A stretch of 64,000 nucleotides of DNA from Methanobrevibacter sp. GTDB lineage: Archaea; Methanobacteriota; Methanobacteria; Methanobacteriales; Methanobacteriaceae. The notes under the pieces were generated by a model. The model made no database searches. It was not told the DNA's origin and saw only the letters and a program-made list of their open reading frames with translations. The first letter of the stretch is position 1. Every line of letters starts with the position of its first letter. Shown piece by piece: positions 43,314 through 51,608 of the stretch. The translations under genes were made by a program, and so were the position numbers. The stretch spans positions 62,001-126,000 of the forward strand of contig JAFRFB010000097.1 of assembly GCA_017434555.1 (NCBI GenBank), written 5' to 3'.

Positions 43314-44090
43314 ATGAAAAAAATCTATTCAATCTTTATTATGTTGGCGTTTGCACTCTTTACGGGTTGTACGACAGTCGACGAAACTGAAAGAGCAGTT
43401 GTTCTTGAATTTGGTAAGTACAGCGAAACTTTCGGACCAGGATTGCACTTCTATAATGTGTTCACGAAGAGCATTGTTACGATTCCAGTCAAAAAACAGC
43501 TCGAAGCAAGCACATTCGAAGCAGGTTCTAAGGACCTTCAGCAAGTTGTTGTATCGTCAAACGTTAACTATCACGTAGATCCGCAAGCAGTTGGTAAGGT
43601 GTATTCGAATTATGGTGTAAATTATGTTCAGACTATTCTTCAGCCAAAGATTAAGGAGACAGTTACATCTATTACGCCGCAGTATGTTCCTGAAGAAATG
43701 TTGCAGAAGCGAGAAGAAATTAATATCAGAATGAAAAATGCATTGAAGGCAAAGCTTGATTCTGCAGATACACATATTATTATCGATGGTTTCACTGTAA
43801 CTGGTTTCCAATTTACTAAAGCGTTTAATACAGCTATTGAAGAAAAGCAGGTTGCAGAACAGAATGCATTGAAGGAAAAGAACGTTCTTAAGCAGATTGA
43901 ATATCAGAATGAACAGAAGGTCGCAAAGGCAAGAGCTGATTCTACTGAAATGGCAATTAAGATGGCAACTTTGAAGTCTCAGTCTGGAAAGGAATACTTG
44001 ATGCTCAAGTGGATTGAAAAGTGGAATGGTCAGTTACCGAATATGATGCCTGGTGATAACAAGATTATCCCAATGATTAATGGACTTTAA
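43314..44090 (+). CDS. SPFH/prohibitin-like lipoprotein
   Basis: 258 aa from the ATG at 43314, preceded by AAGGA. Residues 1-21 (KKIYSIFIMLAFALFTGC) form a lipoprotein signal with lipobox FTGC. Residues ~25-190 are an SPFH/Band-7 domain (ERAVVLEFGKYSETFGPGLH; SSNVNYHVDPQAVGKVYSNY; DGFTVTGFQFTKAFNTAIEE), then a coiled-coil (KQVAEQNALKEKNVLKQIEY). Such proteins make membrane rings; cellular relatives control FtsH-type proteases. In a phage it could protect the membrane, affect lysis timing or exclude other phages. It is the only membrane-secreted protein seen here and has a host-type promoter instead of a late one. Confidence 0.8.
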   Translation: MKKIYSIFIMLAFALFTGCTTVDETERAVVLEFGKYSETFGPGLHFYNVFTKSIVTIPVKKQLEASTFEAGSKDLQQVVVSSNVNYHVDPQAVGKVYSNYGVNYVQTILQPKIKETVTSITPQYVPEEMLQKREEINIRMKNALKAKLDSADTHIIIDGFTVTGFQFTKAFNTAIEEKQVAEQNALKEKNVLKQIEYQNEQKVAKARADSTEMAIKMATLKSQSGKEYLMLKWIEKWNGQLPNMMPGDNKIIPMINGL

Positions 44091-44127
44091 AAACACCTAA
44101 AAATCTCCATATTTAGGGTCAAATCAA

Positions 44128-44158
44128 AAATACCAGTATTTTATACTGGTATTTTTTA
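44128..44158. terminator. Bidirectional terminator
   Basis: AATACCAGTAT / ATACTGGTATT stem with T-run between convergent genes. Confidence 0.85.
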
Positions 44159-44500
44159 TCTTTTATTATTATTTCTATTATCTTTTGTTTTACTTAATCG
44201 CCATTTTAGAAAGTCTCTTACTTTCTGTAAAGCTGGATATTTAACGATTTGGTTTTCTGTAATATCATTCCAAATATCCATATAACCGTTATACCAACAG
44301 ATAAACCACCAATAGTTTTGTGTCCCATATGCACGATATGAAATAATATCTGGACGACATTCATCCATTTTTCTTACAAACAGATAAGATTCTTTACCAA
44401 AGTCATATCCGTCCTGGAAGAAAGAACCTAAGTCATATTGGGCAATATTATCGACCAATTCTTTATTTAAAAAGTTTGTTCTACTAGTTATATTATCCAT
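44156..44500 (-). CDS. 53: Baseplate wedge protein gp53-like
   Basis: 114 aa (T4 gp53 is 196 aa). The core DECRPDIISYRAYGTQNYWW followed by FICWYNGYMDIWNDI and a final (I)VKYPALQKVRDFL matches the gp53 pattern RPD.(I/L).Y..YG...YWW.....N.(I/M).D......G..I..P....I..FL. gp53 helps hold the wedges together around the hub. The small size suggests only the conserved core is kept. Late promoter 5 bases before the ATG. Confidence 0.65.
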   Translation of the reverse strand: MDNITSRTNFLNKELVDNIAQYDLGSFFQDGYDFGKESYLFVRKMDECRPDIISYRAYGTQNYWWFICWYNGYMDIWNDITENQIVKYPALQKVRDFLKWRLSKTKDNRNNNKR

Positions 44501-44505
44501 ATTAT

Positions 44506-44513
44506 TATTTATA
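44506..44513 (-). promoter_or_regulatory. Late promoter 5 bases before gp53-like ATG
   Basis: TATAAATA with ATAAT spacer; it overlaps the stop codon region of the upstream glycosyltransferase gene. Confidence 0.7.
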
Positions 44514-45330
44514 TCTGATAATTATTATATAAATTACGATATCTTTCCATTATTAAATGTTTTCCTTTAATATGGTCAAATAATCCGTCAGTTCTTTCAT
44601 GTGCCTGATGCATAATTTCAATATCTTTTGAAATTCCAACATTTAGACCTGCATACATGGTGTCTATACCCATAGCTACATCTTCATAACCCCAACCTTT
44701 AGCAAATGTTTTACTGTCAAATAAGGCATTATCTATACCGTATTCTTTTTTCATAAATTCTATGTGTTTTAGTAATCCTGCTTTAGTTATACCGAAATTA
44801 CATGACCAGCCAATCATACCAGTAAGCATTAAATCCATTTTTTCATCAAATGTTTTTGCATTATTCCATGCTTTTATTGCACCAGAAGTTATCCTAAGAT
44901 CGTCATAATTTAATGGTCTTTTTTGCCAAAGTTCATCCATATTAGCTGTCAATAAATCGGATGCTGGGACTTTTATGTTATCGATTGATGTATGTCTTCT
45001 AGTTCCAAAAACTAAATCATATTTTTCTAATAATTTCTTATAATTTGCAATTACTTTTTTATTTGCTAACCAAGAATCGCCATCTATAAAAATTAATGCA
45101 TCTGTTCTATTATTAAGAAAATATGATATTACAGAATTTCTATTAGTGCATCTTCCAGGATTTTTACTATTATCAATTATATAAACATTTTTATAAAAAT
45201 TAACTGGCATTTTACCATCTGATAATACATATATCATTGTAGGTATTTCAGTTTGATTATATATTGAAAAAATAGCTTTACTTAAAGTTTCTTCTTGATT
45301 ATGATTTGTTATTGCTATTGTTATATCCAT
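44509..45330 (-). CDS. Glycosyltransferase family 2-like
   Basis: 273 aa. It starts directly with the GT2 strand (DITIAITNHNQEETLSKAIF, then SIYNQTEIPTMIYVLSDGK). GRCTNRNSVISYF and ALIFIDGDSWLANKKVI supply the nucleotide-sugar and DxD-like (DGDSW) sites; a GWGYEDVAMGIDT block follows, typical of the acceptor-side ED motif. Probably modifies fibres, DNA or host glycans; target unknown. It lies between fibre and baseplate genes. Late promoter 4 bases before the ATG. Confidence 0.75.
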   Translation of the reverse strand: MDITIAITNHNQEETLSKAIFSIYNQTEIPTMIYVLSDGKMPVNFYKNVYIIDNSKNPGRCTNRNSVISYFLNNRTDALIFIDGDSWLANKKVIANYKKLLEKYDLVFGTRRHTSIDNIKVPASDLLTANMDELWQKRPLNYDDLRITSGAIKAWNNAKTFDEKMDLMLTGMIGWSCNFGITKAGLLKHIEFMKKEYGIDNALFDSKTFAKGWGYEDVAMGIDTMYAGLNVGISKDIEIMHQAHERTDGLFDHIKGKHLIMERYRNLYNNYQI

Positions 45331-45334
45331 GACA

Positions 45335-45342
45335 TATTTATA
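45335..45342 (-). promoter_or_regulatory. Late promoter 4 bases before glycosyltransferase ATG
   Basis: TATAAATA with TGTC spacer to the ATG at 45330. Confidence 0.7.
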
Positions 45343-45347
45343 AAAAG

Positions 45348-45373
45348 AAAACCGTCTTTATTCAAGACGGTTT
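45348..45373 (-). terminator. Terminator after fibre gene
   Basis: AAACCGTCTT / AAGACGGTTT stem downstream of the fibre gene ending at 45392. Confidence 0.8.
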
Positions 45374-45391
45374 ATAATATTCTAATTTAAA

Positions 45392-48370
45392 TTATTGAAT
45401 TGACCATGTACTTGTTGAAGCATTCCAATGTAAATCGCCAGTTCCTAATGATGCAGTAGTTAAGAAGTCAAATAACTTACCAAGCGGAGTGCCAGGATCT
45501 GCTTTATAGGTTCTTGCAGAAACAGTACCATCAGCAGAAACAACCATTGCATTAGAACGTGTTGGAGTATCAAAATCATTAGTTGTATCATTATGATGAC
45601 CATTACCAACAATGAATAATGCACCAGCAGTTACGTCAAAACCATCTCTATCATCAGTTCCAGGTAATGCTTCATTAAAACGACCAATAACAATCTGAGA
45701 ATTAGCTGCAGAAAGTCCTTCACCGATTGCTACACCATTATAGCCATCAGCAGTATTATGATGTCCAATCAAGGTAGAGTTAGAACCAAACTTAACAAGG
45801 TTATACATGCCAAGAATGGTATTATTTTCAAATATATTATTAGTTTCATTAACTAATTGGTTATGACCACCAATAACATTACAGTCACTGAAGTTACTAT
45901 TAATTATGTTATCAAGACCAATTATCTTGTTTCTATAAAGATTCTTACCATCAAGAACATCATTATTGTTACCAATTACATAGTTATCAGCAACCAATTT
46001 ATTGATTAAAATATCATTATTAAAACCAATGTAAACGTTTCTTGCGATTGTATTTAAATTTTCATAATCAGTTTCACCAGAAACGGCATTAGAAGAAACT
46101 GTGTTATTGGAACCAAGAATTACTGTATCATATAATGCTGGTCTATTACCACTAATTACACTTGCTTCCTCTATAGTTTTACCAGCATATGAAATTGGAG
46201 TAATAAATTCATAGTTGTGATTACCAATAATAACTGAATTTTCTGCACCAGTAAGGTTATTGTTGAAACCAAAGATGTGAGTAGAAATAGTTGCGGAAAG
46301 TTCATTGTCAGTACCAATACTTACAACAGATTCGGAGTTTTTAATACCAGCTTTAACATTATTTACAGAATTTCTTTTCTCTGTTCTAACATCACCTTTT
46401 CTTACCTCTGGAGCCAAAATCATTAAGCTATTTTCTAAAGCCTCTCCTTGTGCTTTTACTCCAGGGTCTTCAGTATAGTAAGAAAATGACTGTAATGTAA
46501 CTGTCCATTTATTTTCTCCATAAATTTTATTTTTAAATAAATAACCACTCTCAATATCAGATATATTAGTATATGGTGCTAATGTATTCCTAACATTAGT
46601 TAATACCGTATCAGCTTCCTCTTCAGTATCAAAGCCTATATAATTATCATCCTCATCTTTACTTTTATAGAAATAGAATGTCATTGAAATAAAGTCGCTA
46701 AGTGCTTTTTTACTTGCAATAGAAACAATTTCATGAGAATTATATATGTTACTATTGATTAAGACATTTGAATTATATGAATTATTTGACCAATAAGTTC
46801 CATTTGTATCTATGGTGTAAGATTGTAAATCTTCATCATCAACTGCATAAACAGAATCAAATAAGATATTATGACTAAAGTGTTGTTTTTGATTCTGTTC
46901 CCCGTGTGGGAATGAGTGTTTAGCGGTGTCATATTTAATATCAAAAATACTTTGGTATATTAAATTTTCATCAACAAAAGCACCTCCTCTAGCATTAGGT
47001 GTTAATCCACTATATCCAATGCTGACATAATTTCCAGTGACTGTATTGTATATTTTGTTATAGTCATACATGTATACACCAGATAGACCAAAACCATGAC
47101 TTTCATTTTCTAAATATATGTCATTAAAATTAATAAACTCAGCATTTAAATCAACTCTCATACCATCATAATATCCGCCACCAGCAACAGGTTTATTCCA
47201 TGGTCCCTTACTAAATCTAACAGAACCAAATCTCAAATTATTATGACACATGCACCACAAATCTTCAGCATTTACTGTTATACCACCGCCTTCAATCTTG
47301 TTAACGTTAATTAACTTATAATCTGAAGTTTTCTTAGTACCAGAGCAAACAAAATAACACTTATTAAATTCATTACGTGTAAAGATATTAGAACCATAAG
47401 TGGTATACTGATCAATCCATACATTACAATCTTTAAATACGGAGTCTGTAACCATAGTATCGCCACCATAACGTTCAACCATAGTTACTGCTGCATTATA
47501 AAGGACATTCTTTGTTCTATACCATGAAGAACGTCTATCTGGAACCAAATCATCTATTTCTGTATCAACATCACCAGATAATGTAATTAATTGAGAAGCT
47601 GGACCATAAGCATAGTTTTGATGTCCATAAATAAATGTTCCATTGGTATTAAGAATTACATTCTGTGTTCCATAAGCACTATTATTAACACCATAAATGT
47701 AGTTAAAACCACCATCAGCGATGTTATTAGTACCTATTGAAGTATCAAAATTTCGATAAGATTTATTTGCGATACCTATTGCAATAGGATAGTTTGGTGT
47801 CATAACACCATCTTTATTCCATCTTTCTTTTATTGTTGCAATAAAGCTTCCATCTATGGATGCACTGTTATGGGTACCAACAATAATTGGATTAAATGTA
47901 TCGCTATAGTTATCAGAACCAACAACTAAACCTTGGGTAGGAACATCTGGTATTGTTTCATAAACTGGACTATATCGACCCCAGTAATCTTTTGTCATTC
48001 CTGTAACAACTCGAATATCATTAGTAGAATTTGTTGCAGAAATATCATTATTGTTACCATAAACAATAGAGTTTTTAACTTTATTATCGTTACCGATAAC
48101 AATAACATCACCAAGAGCAGAATTACCGGAACCGATATAGTAATTATTATCGCCTTCTAAATATGTATCATTATCTTCAGACCAATTTTTCCAGCTATTA
48201 CCAGCACCTTCAATGTCTTGTAATAATTCTATAATTTTATCATCACGATTCTTTAATGGTCCAATTGTATTCGCTTGTAACCAGTTACCGTCAGCAACGG
48301 TATTTCTATCCCAACTTGAAACTGGTAGTTCCTCATTAAATTCTTCTACAGTAGGTATATTAGATGCCAT
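45392..48370 (-). CDS. YadA-head-like tail fibre / adhesin
   Basis: 992 aa. The start (SNIPTVEEFNEELPVSSWDR) is followed by many short repeats of the YadA/Hia head kind: IGSGNSALGDVIVIGNDN, IVVGSDNYSD, IIVGTHNSAS, AIGIANKSYR, SIGTNNIADGG, YGVNNSAYGTQN; then again near the end (IIGLDNIINSNF, NVIGGHNQL, TILGMYNL, AIGEGLSAANSQIVIG). A region at ~300-650 forms a larger insert domain. The C-terminus has ADGTVSARTYKADPGTPLG. The trimeric beta-roll layout suits a host-contact fibre. SD AAAGGA and a late promoter at 48396. Confidence 0.75.
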   Translation of the reverse strand: MASNIPTVEEFNEELPVSSWDRNTVADGNWLQANTIGPLKNRDDKIIELLQDIEGAGNSWKNWSEDNDTYLEGDNNYYIGSGNSALGDVIVIGNDNKVKNSIVYGNNNDISATNSTNDIRVVTGMTKDYWGRYSPVYETIPDVPTQGLVVGSDNYSDTFNPIIVGTHNSASIDGSFIATIKERWNKDGVMTPNYPIAIGIANKSYRNFDTSIGTNNIADGGFNYIYGVNNSAYGTQNVILNTNGTFIYGHQNYAYGPASQLITLSGDVDTEIDDLVPDRRSSWYRTKNVLYNAAVTMVERYGGDTMVTDSVFKDCNVWIDQYTTYGSNIFTRNEFNKCYFVCSGTKKTSDYKLINVNKIEGGGITVNAEDLWCMCHNNLRFGSVRFSKGPWNKPVAGGGYYDGMRVDLNAEFINFNDIYLENESHGFGLSGVYMYDYNKIYNTVTGNYVSIGYSGLTPNARGGAFVDENLIYQSIFDIKYDTAKHSFPHGEQNQKQHFSHNILFDSVYAVDDEDLQSYTIDTNGTYWSNNSYNSNVLINSNIYNSHEIVSIASKKALSDFISMTFYFYKSKDEDDNYIGFDTEEEADTVLTNVRNTLAPYTNISDIESGYLFKNKIYGENKWTVTLQSFSYYTEDPGVKAQGEALENSLMILAPEVRKGDVRTEKRNSVNNVKAGIKNSESVVSIGTDNELSATISTHIFGFNNNLTGAENSVIIGNHNYEFITPISYAGKTIEEASVISGNRPALYDTVILGSNNTVSSNAVSGETDYENLNTIARNVYIGFNNDILINKLVADNYVIGNNNDVLDGKNLYRNKIIGLDNIINSNFSDCNVIGGHNQLVNETNNIFENNTILGMYNLVKFGSNSTLIGHHNTADGYNGVAIGEGLSAANSQIVIGRFNEALPGTDDRDGFDVTAGALFIVGNGHHNDTTNDFDTPTRSNAMVVSADGTVSARTYKADPGTPLGKLFDFLTTASLGTGDLHWNASTSTWSIQ

Positions 48371-48395
48371 ATTAAGTCCTTTTTTAATCTTATCT

Positions 48396-48403
48396 TATTT
48401 ATA
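48396..48403 (-). promoter_or_regulatory. Late promoter for fibre gene
   Basis: TATAAATA on the minus strand, 25 bases before the ATG at 48370. Confidence 0.6.
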
Positions 48404-48464
48404 ATATTTTCTGGACATTATAAAATATTATTTTAAAGAAATTTCAGAATTTATTTAAAATAAG

Positions 48465-48495
48465 TTTACAAAATTCTATAAACCTTTTATATTTG
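48465..48495 (+). promoter_or_regulatory. Host-type promoter TTTACA-N17-TATATTTG before structured region
   Basis: TTTACA at 48465-48470, TATATT at 48488-48493, spacing 17. It matches the SPFH-gene promoter in both boxes and in spacing. Transcription would start near 48502 and run into the structured stretch. Confidence 0.5.
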
Positions 48496-48501
48496 TTTCA
48501 T

Positions 48502-48797
48502 ATTTTTTACATTAAAGCCCTATTACTGGCTCGGAGCTCAACCCAATGAGTTGTCGGATAAGTTTAGGCTAGTTGGAATCATAGGTGTGGTTCCAGGTAA
48601 AAACTAATTCACCATCGACGTATTACTATAGCATGTAATACTTTAAGCCGCCATTGGTATTGAAAGATGTAGCTGGAGTACAGGATGACCGACCCATAAG
48701 CTTTCAAATAAATCCACTTAGTCGAAGACAGATGATCTTTTGCCTATTTTCCTAAATAGGCTTATTGTCTCTACAGATATTTGAACGTGTGTGTAGA
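48502..48797 (+). ncRNA. Candidate structured non-coding RNA (about 300 nt), unknown class
   Basis: This ~450-base gap has no credible ORF, and 48510-48790 is visibly less AT-rich than its flanks. Stems that can be read directly: AGCTCA/TGAGTT (48535/48547), AGTTT/AAACT (48561/48601) enclosing TGGAAT/GTTCCA (48574/48590), GTATTAC/GTAATAC (48620/48635), TTGAAAG/CTTTCAA (48660/48701), AGACA/TGTCT (48726/48766) enclosing GCCTATTT/AAATAGGC (48742/48754), and TCTACA/TGTAGA (48770/48792). A host-type promoter lies at its 5' side. It does not look like a tRNA, tmRNA or RNase P RNA. It could instead be a long 5' leader of the gene at 48819. Confidence 0.5.
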
Positions 48798-48806
48798 TAA
48801 GTTTAA

Positions 48807-48814
48807 TATAAATA
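48807..48814 (+). promoter_or_regulatory. Late promoter 4 bases before ATG at 48819
   Basis: TATAAATA with ATAT spacer. A late transcript from here would be leaderless and would not include the structured region upstream. Confidence 0.65.
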
Positions 48815-48818
48815 ATAT

Positions 48819-49289
48819 ATGAATTTTAAAGATTATGTAAATAAACACTTAGATTTATTAAATGAGGTCAAAGGTATTGATTTAATCAATAATTTTAAAA
48901 AAGTATTCCCATATTCTAAGGAAAGTAATCTTACAGTAAAGCATTTTAATATAAAAGGTGAAGATACTGATACATTAGAAGCTACTGGTACTGTTTCTTC
49001 AGAATCTGATCCAGGTAACTCATATGTTTGTATGGCAAAATTTCATAGAGAAAATAATGAATTACCATTTTCTTTACAAAATATGTGTAAAGTTTCTTGT
49101 AATTGTAATGCTTATAGATATAATTTAAGCCATCCAAATTCCAAGAATTCTTCTCAAGCAGAGCCAATTCCAGGATATGCAAGTATAGCTAACACAGTAA
49201 GAAACCCGGATAAAAATGTAGGTGTTTGCAAACATTTATATGCATTTCTGCACTTTTTATATGAAAAAGGAATTATAAGAAATAACTAG
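48819..49289 (+). CDS. SWIM-like zinc-finger protein, candidate head protein
   Basis: 156 aa. Residues ~90-145 hold VSCNCNAYRYNLSHPNSKN and GVCKHLYAFLHFL, a CxC...CxH zinc motif of the SWIM type, which binds DNA or protein partners. The N-terminus MNFKDYVNKHLDLLNE|V resembles the targeting peptide of T4 internal proteins and ends in an LNE protease site. So it may be packaged in the head. Similar small CxC...CKH proteins are encoded by other T4-like phages, role unknown. Confidence 0.55.
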   Translation: MNFKDYVNKHLDLLNEVKGIDLINNFKKVFPYSKESNLTVKHFNIKGEDTDTLEATGTVSSESDPGNSYVCMAKFHRENNELPFSLQNMCKVSCNCNAYRYNLSHPNSKNSSQAEPIPGYASIANTVRNPDKNVGVCKHLYAFLHFLYEKGIIRNN

Positions 49290-49298
49290 GAGATAAAA

Positions 49299-49607
49299 AT
49301 GTATAAAAACAAGTATTTTACAAAGAATAACGAAATTGACGTTACAGAGATGCTTAACGCAATTCCTGCAAAGATGACTCTTGACGAAAAGACAGATTGG
49401 CTTGAAGCTTTTGATTGTCTTGACGAAGAGACACAGGATGAATTGGTAGGTGTTCGTAACATCATGTCTGAACGTCGTCATACACCAGTTGCTGATGATG
49501 AAATTGAAGAAGAAACTGAATTTTCTGACGAAGCAGAAGATGAAGCTGAAGCTTATTTCATGCGTAAAGCAAATGAATTCGATAGAAAGAAATCGATGTC
49601 TCGATAA
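49299..49607 (+). CDS. Acidic hypothetical protein, 102 aa
   Basis: Starts 9 bases after the SWIM-like gene with an AGGAG site. The centre is helical (TEMLNAIPAKMTLDEKTDWL) and the C-terminal third is strongly acidic (DDEIEEETEFSDEAEDEAEA) before a basic end. Could be a small regulator or DNA mimic, but no family is recognised. Confidence 0.55.
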   Translation: MYKNKYFTKNNEIDVTEMLNAIPAKMTLDEKTDWLEAFDCLDEETQDELVGVRNIMSERRHTPVADDEIEEETEFSDEAEDEAEAYFMRKANEFDRKKSMSR

Positions 49608-49627
49608 TTAGAATAATTAGAAAAAAG

Positions 49628-49659
49628 TAACGTATTGTTTACATAGCAATACGTTTTTC
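49628..49659 (+). terminator. Terminator
   Basis: ACGTATTG / CAATACGT stem followed by TTTTT; TATATTTG follows at 49660, so terminator and next promoter abut. Confidence 0.8.
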
Positions 49660-49667
49660 TATATTTG
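49638..49667 (+). promoter_or_regulatory. Early-type promoter TTTACA-N16-TATATTTG
   Basis: The -35-like box lies in the loop of the preceding terminator; TATATTTG ends 6 bases before the ATG at 49674. No SD is present. Confidence 0.4.
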
Positions 49668-49673
49668 TTTATT

Positions 49674-50546
49674 ATGAATTATAATAATCCAAAATTAAGA
49701 ATATTAAATATCACACACTATGACATGGACGGTTGTGGTGCTTCTATTGTCTTAAAGAATTTCTATGAAGATGTTATTGTAGTTCCTGTAACTTATAACA
49801 CAGAATGGAAACTTCTTGATGACATTCGTCAATATGAAGGAAAGTATGATGCAATCATTTGCACAGACTTTTATCCTGCTCAGACAATCAATGATTTGAG
49901 AAAGTTGTCAACTACATTAGTTCTTGACCATCATGAATCAGTTGTCGATAAGAATAACGATACCGATATTATTATCAATACGTTATATTCTGGAACTAAG
50001 CTTGCCTATAAATTTGTCAGTAAATTCAAAGATGTTTCATATCTTGAAAAATTAGTCGATATTATTGATGATTATGACATGTTTAGATTAAAGATTCCAG
50101 CAAGTGTATATTTCAATAATCTTTTCTGGGAAATGGGTCATAAATGGTTTATCAGACGTTTCATTACTGGAAATACTGTAATGTACCCAGAAGAAAAGAG
50201 ATATTTTATCGATGCTAAGAAAGAATTTGATAAAATGTATGAAACTCTTGAAATTACAGATTTGGCTAGAAACGGTGTATTCTTTGAAACTGACCGATTC
50301 CATTATGAATGTATCGAAGCTCTCAAGAAAGACGGTTATAAGTGGTTTGCAATCAAGAATAAAGGTAATATTTCTGTTAGATGTGATGATATTGATTTAA
50401 CTGAAATTTTCAAGAAACTTGGTCGTGGAGGTGGACATGCACATGCAGGTGGAGTTCCTCTCACTAAGACAGATAATGTTGCTGAATGGGTAAGAAAAAT
50501 CGAGTATTTCATCGATGATTACTACATGAACATGATTGATGATTAA
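49674..50546 (+). CDS. DHH-family phosphoesterase
   Basis: 290 aa from the ATG at 49674 (an upstream in-frame TTG is less likely). Motifs: ITHYDMDGCGAS (DHH motif I, D.DG.GA), IICTDFYPA, LVLDHHES (DHH proper) and the DHHA1-type GRGGGHAHAGGVPL near the end. The family hydrolyses phosphodiesters, including nanoRNAs, oligonucleotides and cyclic di-nucleotides. In a phage it may recycle short oligos or degrade host cyclic-nucleotide alarm signals of the CBASS type; the sequence does not distinguish these. Both Mn-binding centres seem intact. Confidence 0.8.
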   Translation: MNYNNPKLRILNITHYDMDGCGASIVLKNFYEDVIVVPVTYNTEWKLLDDIRQYEGKYDAIICTDFYPAQTINDLRKLSTTLVLDHHESVVDKNNDTDIIINTLYSGTKLAYKFVSKFKDVSYLEKLVDIIDDYDMFRLKIPASVYFNNLFWEMGHKWFIRRFITGNTVMYPEEKRYFIDAKKEFDKMYETLEITDLARNGVFFETDRFHYECIEALKKDGYKWFAIKNKGNISVRCDDIDLTEIFKKLGRGGGHAHAGGVPLTKTDNVAEWVRKIEYFIDDYYMNMIDD

Positions 50547-50550
50547 TTAA

Positions 50551-50580
50551 AAAAGCTACCTTAATTGGTAGCTATTTTTA
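50551..50580 (+). terminator. Terminator after DHH gene
   Basis: AAGCTACC / GGTAGCT stem with T-run. Confidence 0.85.
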
Positions 50581-50592
50581 TATAAAGATAAT

Positions 50593-50600
50593 TATAAATA
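50593..50600 (+). promoter_or_regulatory. Late promoter for endonuclease gene at 50662
   Basis: TATAAATA directly before the leader hairpin 50606-50633. Confidence 0.6.
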
Positions 50601-50605
50601 AAGAT

Positions 50606-50658
50606 AGGTTAAGTATCGGGAAATACTTAACCTTTTACAAACATAATAAGTTGAGGTT
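50606..50658 (+). promoter_or_regulatory. Leader hairpin of endonuclease gene
   Basis: Perfect 11-bp stem AGGTTAAGTAT / ATACTTAACCT (50606-50616, 50623-50633). Its 3' arm also contains AACCTT, which can pair with GAGGTT of the SD region (50653-50658), so the two pairings compete. Confidence 0.45.
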
Positions 50659-50661
50659 ATC

Positions 50662-51588
50662 ATGTCTGATGAATTATTTATAAAAAAGCATTCTAAAAAT
50701 AAAATTGTATATAAAGAACCAGTTTTAATAGATGATAATACAAATTTAGAACAATATATACAACAAAAACAAAAAATAAAATTTATTTGTAAAAATTGTA
50801 AAAAGGAAGAAATAAATTTATTACAATCATTTTTAAGACGTAAAAAGATAAATTTTGAAAATTTATTTTTATGTAAACAATGTAGTTATGAAAAAACATG
50901 TTTAGAAAAATATGGTGTTAAAAATACTGATTATATAAAAGATGGCGGCGAAAAACGTATAAAAATTTATCAAAAAGAACCAATAGAAATTTCTTATAAT
51001 GAAGATTTAAATAAATTTAAAAAATCACAAAAATTAAAATTTATTTGTAAACAATGTAATAATGAATCTATACAATTAGCATCAACATTACGTAAAAATA
51101 ATACATTTATTTGTTCAATATGTAATTTAAATAATACAATTTTGAAAAAATATAATGTTAAAAATATAATGCATGTACATGACTTTTTTATTAAAGGTTG
51201 TAAATTTTATTGTTATGATAATGTAATGTTTGATTCATCATGGGAATTAGCATATTATATTTGGTTAAAAGATAATAATATTAATTTTGAATATCAACCT
51301 AATATTTCTTTTGATTATGAATATAATAATAAAATTCATAAATATAAACCTGATTTTAAAGTAAATAATGAGATAATAGAAATAAAAGGTGATCAATTTA
51401 TAAAAAATGGAAAAATGGTATGTCCATATAATCATGATAGAGATGAATTATTTAATGAAAAATATAAATGCATGTTAAAACACAATGTAAAAATATTAAT
51501 GAATAAAGATATAAAACCAATTATTAAATATATAAAAGAAAAATATGGAAAAAATTATCTGAAAAACTTTATTGTAAACAAAAATTAG
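50662..51588 (+). CDS. Free-standing homing endonuclease, PD-(D/E)xK type
   Basis: 308 aa. The N-terminal two thirds have zinc-ribbon pairs (CKNCKK...CKQC; CKQCNN...CSIC) and KYGVKN-type helix modules (CLEKYGVKNTDYIK; ILKKYNVKNIMHVH). The C-terminal nuclease core is FDSSWELAYYIWL, then KYKPDFKVNNEIIEIKGDQF, that is E...PD...ExK, as in I-Ssp6803I-like and related phage enzymes. It is closely similar to the end of the gene at 62866. It lies just before the fractured uvsW gene. Codons are almost all A/T-ending, unlike replication genes, which suggests mobility. Confidence 0.75.
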   Translation: MSDELFIKKHSKNKIVYKEPVLIDDNTNLEQYIQQKQKIKFICKNCKKEEINLLQSFLRRKKINFENLFLCKQCSYEKTCLEKYGVKNTDYIKDGGEKRIKIYQKEPIEISYNEDLNKFKKSQKLKFICKQCNNESIQLASTLRKNNTFICSICNLNNTILKKYNVKNIMHVHDFFIKGCKFYCYDNVMFDSSWELAYYIWLKDNNINFEYQPNISFDYEYNNKIHKYKPDFKVNNEIIEIKGDQFIKNGKMVCPYNHDRDELFNEKYKCMLKHNVKILMNKDIKPIIKYIKEKYGKNYLKNFIVNKN

Positions 51589-51608
51589 CTATATTTGAAT
51601 ATATAATT

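Noticed and set aside
48502-48797. Considered whether the structured region is a tRNA cluster, tmRNA, RNase P RNA or a group I intron.
   Set aside because: No cloverleaf with a TTCRANY T-loop, no tmRNA or RNase P signature and no intron core was seen; flanking genes are not interrupted here.
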